Origin: Podocnemis expansa
Lineage: Eukaryota > Chordata > Testudines > Podocnemididae
Direction of reading: 5' to 3'
NCBI GenBank assembly: GCA_007922195.1
Contig: ML682123.1
Location: 62,001 to 126,000 of the forward strand
DNA: 64,000 nt
Both the position numbers and the translations under genes were made by a program. The notes under the pieces were generated by a model. It had not been told where the DNA came from and searched no databases. It was given only the letters and a program-made list of their open reading frames with translations. Position 1 is the stretch's first letter; every line of letters begins with the position of its first letter. Shown here in pieces: positions 23,165-33,879 of this stretch.

Positions 23165-25165
23165 AGATACAGGTACTGTTCCCTCCAAGCTGCATGGTGG
23201 CACACATGAAAAAATCCTGCTGCGCAAGATTGTTTCACCTCCATGCATGGGACAGGCCAGGCTGACAGCACAGCTGAGGTTCAGGCTCGGTTGGGCTGTG
23301 CCAGCTTGATGGCGCAGCTGGGGATCAGCTGGGGGGAGGTGGCAACAAGCCCAGGTTGGGCCAGGCCAGGTTAGCAGCATGGCCAAGGGTTAGCTGGGGA
23401 GAGGCAGGCCCAGGGTCAGGCTGGGCTGGGTCGGGCCAGTGCAGCTGGGGCTCAGACAAGGAGAGGAGGTGGCAGGCTCCAGTCAGGCTGGGCCAGGCCA
23501 GTGTAGTAACCAATCACCCTCCCGTGCCCTCTGTTTTGGAATCGTGTGGCCAGATCCTGGCGGGCTGCTTTCTTTTGATATCAGTGGTACTGGTCAATTG
23601 ACACTAGCTGAGGACCTCATACAGGGGTACCGGAATGGATCAGACTCCAGATGGTGGCCCTTCTTCACTAGGGGCTGGCACCAGCTGTTTCAGAGAAGGC
23701 ATGTGAACCTCACAGCAGGACATTAGCATTCAAGTTTCCTCTGTCACTGGCCAGGCTGTTTCAAGCCAGATATAACCATGGTGCAGAGCACTCACATGCC
23801 ATGCCTGCAGCTGGTCAGCACCCATGATGATCAGACCATTCCTATTTAGGAACCTCATTTTAAGCCACCGGGTTAGCAGTTTCTGTAAACCCAGCAATTG
23901 TTCCCATGGGTGCAAATTCATGCCAGATCATCCACTGAGGGTAAAGGGCAACATGGAGGCATGAGGTCTGCAGGGTTAGTCCCACGCTCTGCAATCCTCC
24001 TGACTCCCAAGGTCACACTCGAATCATCTTTCCCAGCTAGATGGAGACACAGCAGCAGCTGTGTTTTTTTCATTGAAAACTAGTGATTCAAGTGGGCCAG
24101 GAACACATGTGCTGAGGAGAAAGTGAGACCCCAGCAGGCAGGGGGAAATCCCACACTCCTGCACCCGAAGTGTGCAGTGCAGCATGTGACCTGGGTTGGA
24201 GCCCAACCTGAGGTTCACTGTGCAGGAGCACCAGATGGGCTCAGAATCCAGGCAGGTGCCAGTGCACCAGGAAAGGCTGATTCGCCAAAGCTCACATCAT
24301 TCCTCAGTCACCCTGGCTGGAGGCAGGCAAGTGCTGAGGTTCACCCAGCCACACAAGCCCAGTCGAGAGGCTTTTTCAATTCAAGGCAGAGAGAGATCAA
24401 CTGACGGGTTCATGGTGACTCAGGAACTGAGTGGCTAACACAGGATTACGTGGTGGCCTCTCTGATCCAAGCCCAGATGACCATATGACCTCTTCACCCC
24501 TTTGCTTGCACACATCACAGTCTTCTCTGGCAGGAAGGAATCAGGGGCCAGGTACGTCATCTGATACAGGGCAAGTATTTTTCATAGGTCTATATGTACC
24601 ATTATATCTTGCACTGCTTCTTCCCCCAGACTTGGAAGGATGTAATAAAATCACATACAATGTTCTATAAGTTGATGTAACTTTGTCCCCACAGCAATAA
24701 ATAATAAATATATCCATAACATTAGCACCATCTGAGAACACATGACCCCGTTTTTCTTTGCATACATAGATAGTGCTGTTCTCTGAAATCTTTGTACAGC
24801 ATTAAACCAAATCTGTGTAGGAGCAGTGGGAACTAATGGCATTTCCTAAAGGGACATACGAGAGTCCAGGCAATTTTCAGTGCCTGCAGGGGTGATGATG
24901 AGGAGGAGAAAGCCGATAGTAAAAATGACTAAGTTCAGCCCCTCCCTGTACTCCTGTGTCCCTACAGGCTAAGTGACATTTGCCATGGGGGTCTATTCTG
25001 ATTCTTGATACAATCAATGGTAACAAAGCATCCTGGGGATCTTGCCATGTAATGGAAACAGGGCACTATATTGCAGGAGTCTATAACAAATTCTCCCAGC
25101 CCAGGAGGTTTTTCACTTATCTCACAATGGCCATTTTCCCACCCTGTCTGATATTTCACTAGCAT
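23165..25165. other. Unassigned sequence with a G-rich degenerate repeat
   Basis: 23,240-23,520 is rich in ggccaggctggg- and cagctgggg-type repeats. The remainder has no recognised gene or repeat. Confidence 0.45.
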
Positions 25166-25169
25166 GAGA

Positions 25170-26300
25170 AAAACAAGCACTTAAAGGTTAACAAATTTTT
25201 TTATCACATGAGCTTTTGTGGGAGAAAATTCCACTTCATCTCATGCTTTGAAGATGGGGAAGTTTACAGAATGGGAGGGAAAAAAATGCAGGGAAGTGTG
25301 GCTATGTTCACATGGAAGCTGTTATTTCAAATAAGATTTCAAAATGAGTTAATTCGAATTAAGAAAATGTTAATTCGAATTAAGGGAAAAGCTCAAAGCG
25401 AAATAGCATGTCCAAAGACAGGACTTGCTATTTCATTTTAGGAGAAGGGCAGCATGGGAGGTGTGGCAACATGCCCCCCCCCCCGGGCCATGCCCCCACC
25501 CAATAAAGGCTAAAAGGAAGGCACCCTGGGAAGGAGAAGGGCAAAAGTGTTATTTTGAAATAATGGTTATTTCGAAATAACATGTCTGAATGTCGTTTCA
25601 AAACAACTGTTTTGAAAAAACAGCTATTTCGATTAGATGTGAGGTTTTGCTGTTTCGAAAGAACGGCCATTATTTCAAAACAAAGGACCCCCGTTGTTTT
25701 GAAATAATGGAACGTCGTCTGGACGTAAGAGATTTTATTTCAAAACAACGGTTGTTGTTTCAAAATAAAACTCTCATCTGAACACAGCCTGTAAGTCATG
25801 GGATCATGACATGGTTTGTTGCAGGGGTATCTGCCTGCTTTAATTTTTCTGTTATGTCTGTAGTTGCTGGTGAGTATCTGTTTAACAATTGCACTAAAGC
25901 AAGTCACTAGGGCATCAAGACTGCAAAGAAAAACAGCAGAATTAGAACCGATATACAGATTCAATTGTGTAAAGCAGGATTAAATTGTGACTATGTATTC
26001 TTCTCCCATTACAACAGGTAATTTGACCTCACCTCCCTCTATGTGCTGTTTCTCATTGTTTGAATCTTAACAACTGCTTTGATTTGCTGTTTCAGTATGA
26101 CCTGATCCCCCGACTGACACTTCCCTGCATTTATTTTCCTCCCATTCTGTAAATTCCCCCATCTTCAAAGCACCTGACAAAGTGGAATTTTCTCCCAGGA
26201 AAGCTCATGCAATAAATAAATTTATTAGTCTTTAAGTGCCACAGGACTCCTTGCTTGTTTTACCGAACTAGACTAACATGGCTACCTCTCTGTAACTTAA
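25170..26300. mobile_element. Penelope-like fragments, head-to-head, split by a MITE
   Basis: A minus-strand tail (25,170-25,299) continues after the MITE as a minus-strand coding piece, VKQILTSNYRHNRKI, NKPCHDPM (25,790-25,895). From about 25,905 a plus-strand copy follows, starting in RLQRKTAELEPIYRFN (frame-broken) and ending with a full 3' tail at 26,300. The minus and plus pieces abut with their 5'-truncated ends. Confidence 0.72.
25300..25789. mobile_element. 490-bp MITE with 3-bp duplication (second ttcgaaa family copy)
   Basis: Ends ggctatgttcacatgg and atctgaacacagcc; flanks tgt at 25,297-25,299 and 25,790-25,792. Subterminal aattcgaatta and ttatttcgaaataa palindromes resemble the copy at 14,355. 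A poly-C run occurs near 25,475. It splits a Penelope-like fragment. Confidence 0.82.
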
Positions 26301-26459
26301 CTAGCATCAGTTTGCATGTTCCACCTGGACAGACAGTTTATATAAGTGTTAGATAGACAATTACTCTGGCTTTGGTTTTCCTTGTGCATTTCAGTAGCCT
26401 TGTGAATGGTTTCTATATTTTTCAATAATTTCTGTCACGTGAGTTTGCACAAACATTTT

Positions 26460-27190
26460 ATTCAGAGTAAGTTTTGCATACAGGTTGAAAATTTTGTGCA
26501 CAAGCCACCAAACCTTTGTGGGAACATTGGAAACGGGCCCCTGGCAGGCAGCATACCTCCCAGAACACCATGTCAGGGCAACAGATGGGTGCCTCCGTCC
26601 TCCTCAGAAGACAGTCCCAAACCACCACTACCCTACGTTTCTTCCTGAGTGTGGTGGCTGACGTCCTTCCAACCTCAGTGATGCATGGGTTCTCCTCTTC
26701 CACATCACCCCTCATTGCCAAGGCTCCATAACAGTTCTTCAACAACATGGAGGGTGGGATGGGAGCATAGGTGGAGCGCTGTCTGCTGCCAGAAGTAACC
26801 AGTTGCCAGTGTCCTCCCTGTGCCAGAGCATCTCATCCTTCTCCAGTGGTGTGACAGTAGTCCTCTGGATAGTTTCCTCAGACTTGGATGTCTCTTCATT
26901 GATGCTATCGAGGAACTTCTTCAGGGCATGGATACTCCTGAGCCTTCCCACCTCCTCCTGTAGCTTTCCTATCTGCTTCCTGAGTGATTCCACCAGAACG
27001 CACCTTTCACACTGAATGATCTCCCCAGCCTGATTGCCTGCGAATGGGAAATACAGGCCACAGTCCATACCAGGTTCTGTGTAGAGACTTTCATGGTCAG
27101 GATGCCTGTCTGGATACAGGCGCAGGTAGAGGAGTCAGAAGTGCTGGCAGAAGCAATACAACTCTTCTCCACCATAGTGATCTCCTTTAA
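26460..27190 (-). pseudogene. CR1 ORF1 (N-terminal Cys region, coiled coil, esterase block I)
   Basis: The minus strand has QCERCVLVESLRKQIGKLQEEVGRLRSI (about 27,000, a CxxC followed by a heptad-rich coiled coil), then KRRVVVVWDCLLRRTEAPIC (about 26,630). In CR1 ORF1 this last block is VVVVGDSLLRGTE, the Gly-Asp-Ser of a GDSL esterase. Here Gly is Trp and Ser is Cys, so the nucleophile is changed. A frame change lies between the two parts. ORF2 is not attached. Confidence 0.72.
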
Positions 27191-27232
27191 AAAAAAAAAA
27201 AAAAAGAAAAGAAAGAAAGAAAGAAAAGAAAA
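27188..27232. repeat. A-rich / GAAA simple repeat
   Basis: A run of about 17 A followed by gaaa/gaaaa units. It lies just upstream (minus-strand sense) of the CR1 ORF1 piece. Confidence 0.9.
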
Positions 27233-27419
27233 AACTCAACACACTCCTTCTCCCAACCGCCCTCTTAAACTCCCCTGTTTGCAGTCTCCTGTTTACAAGC
27301 TTCCCCTGGTCACTCAGCCATTGGCTTTGACAGCCTCTCTGCCTAGGTCAGCCCTTGCCCCTAGTTAAGCACACAGGGGAAGAGTGATCACAAGGCTGTT
27401 TCTCATACATATAAATGAA

Positions 27420-27897
27420 TCTGAGTCCATATAAAGCAAGTCCTTGAAGAATCTGAAGTTTGCAGGTTAGTCCAATTCCTCTGATAGACACCCAGCACCT
27501 GGGTGAGTCTCAGTCCTCTGTTCAGTTGCAGCAGAATAGTTCCAGAGGAGGGTATTGGTGACAGATTGGAGACTGAAGACTAAAGACAAAATGGAGATGA
27601 GGCCACTGCCTTTTATCACCTCTGCCTTCCCCCTGCTCTGCTGTCTTTACAATATGAAAATGGAGTTGAATCACATGGTCAGTCCAGTGACTGACTGAGC
27701 AGGCTTTTTCCCAGGCCCTCTGTAGCTAGGAGCTTTCTTAATTGGCCATCAAGAGGACAATGGTTTTGCAGACACCGAGTGTGGGAGTGGCTCAGAATCA
27801 AATAACTTGGAACACAAATACAACAAACATATTCCTAACTTTTAATACAAATATGACACCTACCCATAAACCATATAGTAATTCCTAGCAGATTACA
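27420..27897 (-). mobile_element. Solo-LTR-like repeat, copy 2
   Basis: Inverted relative to 17,847-18,440 and homologous along most of its length, including the start TGTAATCTGCTAGG and a TATA-like ataaaagg near 27,613. There is no coding sequence between it and the CR1 ORF1. Confidence 0.6.
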
Positions 27898-27899
27898 AC

Positions 27900-28479
27900 C
27901 TTTCTATTGGTACCAAACATGGCCTATCACATATGAATTGTTGCAAGTATGAAATATTAATATGAAAGATAATCATAAACAACCCCCTAGATCTACACAG
28001 CGTAACACAAACTTTATGACTTCTCCTCCCCAGTGAAGGTACCAGGTCATCCCATCCCACCTCTCTCTTCCCAGCATGGGTTTGGAGGTGGAGCTGCTTC
28101 TATTGATCCCTGCCCCCAGGTCCTCCTGCCATTCATTGGTCAATTGCACTAAGCCAGGAGGTATCACAACAATAGCAGTCCAAACCTCCCAATCAGAGCT
28201 CCCTGCCCCCAGCCACCAAGGGATAAAGAGACCCCCAGGGAACCTTGCCAAAGGCTCTGGGGTCATTAGGAAGGGTTCCCCACATAGCTATGGGAGAATG
28301 TGAGACAATTCAGGTCGGTGGGGAAGTGATAGAAGACGAAAGGTCCTGGAGGAATGAGGAGAAGGTGGAGAGTGGGGGGGTTCCTATTTCAGAGATGGTC
28401 CTGTCCACACCTTCCACCCCAGCCCCTACACCATTCCCTCTTCCCTCCCCTCTTCCCTCAGTTGGATGGGTCATTACCA
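27900..28479. other. Presumed upstream or intron sequence of the GTPase pseudogene
   Basis: No recognisable exon or repeat. The sequence approaching 28,460 is pyrimidine-rich, as expected before an acceptor site (tcttccctcag or cattaccag). Confidence 0.35.
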
Positions 28480-29395
28480 GTGATGAGAAAGGAGGCAAAC
28501 AGGAGAGCAGTAGAAGCTACCACAAAGGAATATGAACAATTTGTGCAGGAGCAAATGTGCACAGAGCAGCAGAAGCAGGAGTGAGGTGCAGGATCAGGAG
28601 TGGATCATGAGTGAGGAGCACCAGGAGAGCTGGAGGGGACAGGACTGAAATAGCAAGGGGCTGTGTGTGGGGAATATGGGACACTGACAGGGCAGACGGT
28701 GAGAGCGGGACAGGACTGGAATAGCAGGGGGCTACAGGTCAGGGGTGAGGGGCACTGGCAGAGCTGGGGAGCTGGGCTGGTATAGCAGGGGGCTGCAGGT
28801 GTGAGGGGCAGTGTTTCTTGTGGCTCAATAAAGCTGATACCCATTGCTATTGGCTCATCTTGCCCGTACTCTCGGCAGGACCATGGCCATCAGGACATGA
28901 TCCCCTGCCTGAAATTGAAGCCTGAGAAGATGCAGCAATGCCTGGAGGATAAACATTGAGAGCTTCTGCAGCTCTTCTGTGAGGCGCTGTTGGGCAAGGA
29001 CCCAACAAACAAGCTTCCCTAAAGAAGCTGGAGCAGGAACTGGCCAGGCAGATGGACCAGTTCTTGATGGCCTTCAGGAAGCACTATAAAATGAAGGCTG
29101 CACAGTTGGGCCTGTGCACTGGGGACAGTGCTCTGACTTTGGCAGGCACAGTGTCAGGGCTGGCATCAGTGTGGGTGTGGTTGCAGCTGTGGTGGCAGTG
29201 AAGGAGATGAGAATGGCCATCAGGGTTGGGGCAGGGGTCTTGGCCTGAATGGAGGAGGGTTGTGCACAGTGGGGACCCAGCTAGGCCAGAAGGGGGGCCA
29301 GAGGAAAACAGACACCAAAGCCACAAGGAAGGGAGACAAGGGGGAGGGTGAAGCAGCGTGTTCAGATAAGGAACCCCTGCTGTGGGGGGAGCCAT
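28480..29395 (+). pseudogene. Atlastin/RNF112-like GTPase, two-exon C-terminal pseudogene
   Basis: The first part (28,480-28,554) reads KEANRRAVEATTKEYEQFVQEQ, nearly the same as the exon at 6,837. The donor gtgagt is replaced by atgtgc, so splicing at the old site is lost. The second part starts at 28,879 after ctcggcag and reads DHGHQDMIPCLKLKPEKMQQCLEDKH, then a TGA at 28,957-28,959. Beyond that, ELEQELARQMDQFLM-type sequence continues with frameshifts through a glycine/valine-rich segment that corresponds to the membrane span. Three independent lesions (donor, stop, frameshift) mark it as dead. It is about 21.7 kb downstream of the intact copy, same strand. Confidence 0.65.
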
Positions 29396-29519
29396 GGTGA
29401 GAAGGATCTATCACCCCCATTCTGGTCAAGAATCTGTCGCAGTGTTCAGGCCTGGGAATTTCTGGAGATGAGATGAGATGAGGTGGATAGATCGATCAAT
29501 CTTCCAACAGGGAGCTAGA

Positions 29520-29660
29520 TTTCAAAAGGACCCAGAAAATTATTGATTTACAGCAGGGTCACTAATATCAGAATCCAGCCTTCATCCTATTGATATCAGT
29601 TGATAAATAACACTGTCCAGAATCCTGTACTCTGAGCCTCCTTCTGTCCCTCTGATCTCT
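29520..29660 (+). repeat. Paralogous flank block, copy D (after the pseudogene)
   Basis: Matches 7,745-7,870 in order: attatt-atttacag, gtcact/gtcaca, ccagc, cctattgat/cctgttgat, gataaataac, cctgtactctgag/ctgtgctctgatc. It then diverges; the distal block of copies A to C is not seen. Confidence 0.55.
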
Positions 29661-30006
29661 TAATGACAAGTTTTATTGGTTTTCACTTTCAACATTTGAT
29701 AAAATACTCATATTTTGCATTTTTTTTCTACTTTTTATCCTACTATGAAAACCTGTTTGTGGAGAGGTTTGAACATGCTCAGCCAACGTGACAGGGGCAC
29801 CATCTGCACATGGCTTCTCAAATAGGTCATTCACGGGCAATGTTGGAGTCAGGAGGATTTATTAGTTCTCAGGATCACAGTGTAAAAGGACTTTGCTAGC
29901 AGGCTAATTAGAAGTTACAGCAGAGATTGCCTGGCAAGTCTCATCCTCCGGACTCCATCCCTCCCAGCACCCCCTTGAGCACTTTCAAGTTAGTTCAAAC
30001 CAACCA

Positions 30007-30011
<5 letters not shown>
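29661..30011. other. Unassigned sequence
   Basis: Nothing recognised between the copy D flank and the (TG)n tract. Confidence 0.4.
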
Positions 30012-30058
<47 letters not shown>

Positions 30059-30068
30059 NNNNNNNNNN

Positions 30069-30143
<75 letters not shown>

Positions 30144-30148
30144 GTGAG
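30012..30148. repeat. (TG)n-(GA)n microsatellite with a 10-N gap
   Basis: About 22 TG units before and 26 after ten unresolved bases at 30,059-30,068, ending in about 12 GA units. True length is unknown. The ORFs through it are composition artefacts. Confidence 0.95.
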
Positions 30149-30149
30149 A

Positions 30150-32669
30150 AAGTGAGTGAGAGGAGCTTTGCTGCCCCCCAAAAGGATCAGGCCCAGCCCC
30201 AGGTCCCACGCCCTGTCCTGGGGCCCAATCTGGCCCCAGCCACCGCCAGCAAGCAGCAGGCAGCCCAAAATTGGATGTGTCCCCTGCTGCTGCCAGCTAG
30301 CAGCAGGCAGCCAGAGCCAGGTCAGGGCCAGGGCAATGCAAGGCAGACACCCCATGGGCCCAGCGGCAGCAACACCTATGAAGTTTGTGGGTGGGTGGGT
30401 GTGAGACACTCATTCACTCACTTATTCCCTTTCACAGAATCTCTCTCCCCTTGTCCCCACTTCTGTGGTCTTTTGGGGCCTGTGTTCAGCAGTCACAGTT
30501 TTGGTGACAAGCCCACTCAAAAGCAGCTGTCAAACTAGCAGGCTGCAGGATTCAGAAACCTTCCTCATGTGGCACTGGACCTACCCCCTGAAGCACTGCA
30601 AATCCTTCTCAAGGCACCCTGCCTGCAGTTGCATAGTCAGACAGCTACACACAGCGCACTGCTCCCTTTTGTCCTCAAACCAGCTCATGGTGTCAGTGCA
30701 TGTCGCTGATAGGAGACAGGGAAGACACACAACAGAGATTTAATTACAGCTGTGGCTTCGAAGGGCAAAATTTGTGTCTAACAGGCTGCTCCCCAGATCC
30801 AGTCTGGTGTGCCACATTAACACCCTAAATTCCCACTCCTGAACCCTGATTCTCCCTGCTTTGCCGAGTGACCACTCATTCCTGAATCAGTCCACTCCAG
30901 CCTCTCACGTGCATATGCCCTCTGGCTACTTGAAGGATGGTCCCCCCGCAAGCACCCCCAGCCCCTGTTACTTCACTGGGAGACAATGTCTACAGAGATC
31001 GGGGCCCACTCCCAATCACCACACACCCTAGTCCAACCATTTAACAAAGAAATGGGTTGTGCCCAGCCTTCTTCACTCACACCCTCTAAAGATCACACAG
31101 CTTTAAATAAAACTACTAGTTTACTGATTACATTATAATTCTAAGTGATAAAACAGTCAATCAAGGCAGAATCATAATATGAATGAGTCAGGAGTAATCA
31201 CAAGGACATAAAGGTAAAACAGGCATACTAACTTAAATATCTCTACCTAAACTGCCCTTATTATCCAAGTTAATCTTTAAGGTACTTGGCTGCCAGACAT
31301 TTGTACAGCCAGTCTCTGCCTGAGACCAGACATGGTCCAGATTTTGCTTGAAATTTTTGCAGGATGGAGATTCCCAGGCAAAAAGCCCCAAATCCTCTCC
31401 AGCGTCTGTCTTTTTTTCCAGACCCCATGACCTCTTCCTTATTGGGCCAAGGTGAACTCTTCATCTGGTCTGAGCCAGGAAACTAATGTCTATGTAAGGA
31501 GGGAGATGGACCCCCTATTGTGGGGAACTTTCCAGTCTTGTATACCACCCTGGTGAAGGTGGGTAGCAAAAGGGATCTGGGTCCCTGCTCCCACTTCCTT
31601 TACCCAGAGGCCTGCCTGACCTCGAAGGCTCCCCTCCCAATCTCCTGTGTGGAGGAGTCCCTGTAACCCCGACAAGGCTGGGCCCCAGAATTTCTGGGGA
31701 CTCAACCCCCACTCTTATCGTGGTTTCTCAGGACAGGGCTAGGGTGTCCCCACTCTGGGGTGCTGACCACGCAGACTGCTTTTCTGGCCCACCAGTCATG
31801 ATATACAGTTCAAAGTAATACCATTTATTTAAGCACACAGAAATAAAAAATAACCCAATCAGAAAATAGAGAAAAGTGAAAAAAGGTGAAAAGTATACGC
31901 CCAGTGCCACCCCCTGGTGTGGAGGCACTACACACAGAGTCTCTGGGGCCTGAGGAACAGTCTCACAGTTTGTTGTCCACACTGCAAGCCCTCTGCCCAG
32001 GCCTGGCTGTGACTCGGCGCTCCAGGGGGCCAGATGCAGGCTCTGGCTGTGGCCATGTCTCCAAACTCCAGGGGCAGGGCCCTTCTTCCCAGCATCAGCC
32101 CCCCTTCACTGCTCCCCAGCTACCCAGCACGCTCAGCTCCAGACGGCTGCAGCTCTGGCTCCCAGCCATGCTCTGGCTCTGTGTGGCTCTCTGGGGCGCT
32201 CTTCTGGTTCTCCCGCCATGGGTCTGCACAGATCAGATCAGCGCCTTCATCTCCTTCTCTGGCATCCTGTTCCCAGCTTCAGACAACTCTGCCTGCAGCT
32301 CTGCTCTTCTCTGCTTAACTTGGCTTTCTGCTGGTCCAGCTGCTGTGGGTCTGCTCTGTACAAATCAGCTCAGCCGGGCCCCCTTTTCTGGCTTCTCTGG
32401 CTCTCAGCTGCTGACTGCTTGCTGCTTAGGGCTTCCTCCTTAGCTGGTGGCTTGACCAGGTATGTGCAGCCTGCAGTTTCAGCACAGGGGCGGGGGAGCA
32501 CTCTCCTGGCTCCCTCATTGGCCTGTCCAGCCAGTCAATCAGATTATCTTGGAACCCTGGCCTCTCCCACTGGCCCTGGGGCTGTCTGTTTCAGAGTCCT
32601 GCTCCCAGGCTGGAGTGCCCAGTCAAAAAGCCCATTCAGTTTCAGCAAGGGGCCATCAGTCCCCTTACA
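30150..32669. other. Unassigned sequence
   Basis: I recognise no gene. 30,770-31,500 and 31,700-31,880 have the look of LTR or SINE-like repeat (short AT-rich ends, tttatttaagcacac), but I could not find termini. Long plus-strand ORFs at 31,886-32,706 are S/L/C-rich shadows without domain signature. Confidence 0.4.
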
Positions 32670-33600
32670 TCTACACTGCAGAAGGAAGTCAACTTGTTTT
32701 AAATAGATTTTTGGTCACCAAATTTTGGAAGTCACATGCTCCTTACGTTGGGCTCTTGTGTACCCACTAGTCACTCTTGTGTTGACATTCAAAGCAGTGC
32801 ACTGTGGGTAGTTATCCCATAGTTCAATTAGATGTAGCAGTTTGTTGGAAGGTTGTCATCCTTCCCTCGTTCAATGTGCTCCCTGCCCTGCCCTTCTTGT
32901 CACAAACAAATGAGAAAGTTTTTTATGCCTTTTTTCCCTGCCACACACACACAGAAGCATGGAGCCCTGTCAGCTCTGCACTATCATTGTGAGACTTATC
33001 CTGCAGTATTTTTGACAGCAAAACAGGAGCCACAACGCAGGCAATTGTGATTGTTAGAAGAAAGAAAACATGGAATCCTGGAGGCAGATTGAGTTGAACG
33101 TTAACCCTTTCTTGCCTGCTTGTTTCTCCTCAACACCCCAAGTGAGCAAGGAGCGGTATTACAATCCTTTTATGCTTAAAAATAGATAAAAGCTTACATT
33201 CATAACAACTCCCCAAAGACCCTTTCTCATTATATTAACACCCAAGCAATGACTATTAATAACTATGTAGTGAATATAATTATCCCTGCCTTTGTTTGTT
33301 GTTTAGAGGGTTAGTCAATGGTGCACAGGTGCTTGACTTTACAACATGTTATTTTTGTAACAGCGATACCTACAAATTATTGACCAAGCATTTAGCAAGC
33401 AAGAGAAAGGAGGTAAAGGATGACAAGCACATTCCTTCCAAGGATCTTATACAGGAGAGGGAGGATAGCATATTCTAGCTACATTTCTTCAGGAGCTGCA
33501 AGAAAGGAGAAAGAAAAGAGAACAGAAAACATTTTAACTAGAATTTCATTTACAGGGAAGCAAGGCCTGCCAGTAGTAGCCCCATCACCATAGAAACCTG
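32670..33600 (+). mobile_element. Harbinger-type element, 5' part, cut by DIRS
   Basis: Begins at a ccttacatctacactgcag terminus-like sequence and contains gtgcactgtgggtagttatcccat. After the DIRS element, a transposase piece in the same orientation appears at 39,859. I infer one interrupted element. The N-terminal coding portion is not intact; a Lys/Glu-rich stretch (KHLASKRKEVKDDKHIPSKDLIQE, about 33,390-33,460) may be a relic of the second protein or of the transposase N-terminus. Confidence 0.45.
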
Positions 33601-33626
33601 TGGCTCAGGCCAGGCTGTTTGTCCAG

Positions 33627-33800
33627 AACGGTTGGTTCTCCTTCAAGTGCTGCTCACATCATTCAGTTACAGGTGTGTACGTGCCACAGCGCACGATACC
33701 TCAGAAAGTCTTTAGCGTTAGCCTGTCAGGTCAGGGCACACGGCCAACACCCGCTCCATGCTGCGACCACAGCTATATAGGTGATCATGACCCTGACCCT
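33627..33800 (+). repeat. DIRS left inverted terminal repeat
   Basis: ctcacatcattcagttacaggtg, cagcgcacgatacc, tctttagcgttagcctgtcagg and ccctgaccctccca each appear as reverse complements at 39,630-39,785. The outermost bases are eroded. Confidence 0.82.
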
Positions 33801-33879
33801 CCCAGTTCCTTCTTCCACCATCAGCATCGGTTTGGATCACCGTTACCTTGTCAAACGCAAGGGCCTGTCTTTCGCACGA

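Noticed and set aside
29927..30538. 203-codon plus-strand ORF and its minus-strand counterparts across the (TG)n tract
   Set aside because: Translation is CV or TH dipeptide repeats through a microsatellite and a gap; not coding.
31886..32706. 185- and 162-codon plus-strand ORFs
   Set aside because: Ser/Leu/Cys-rich with no domain signature and overlapping open frames; no support as genes.
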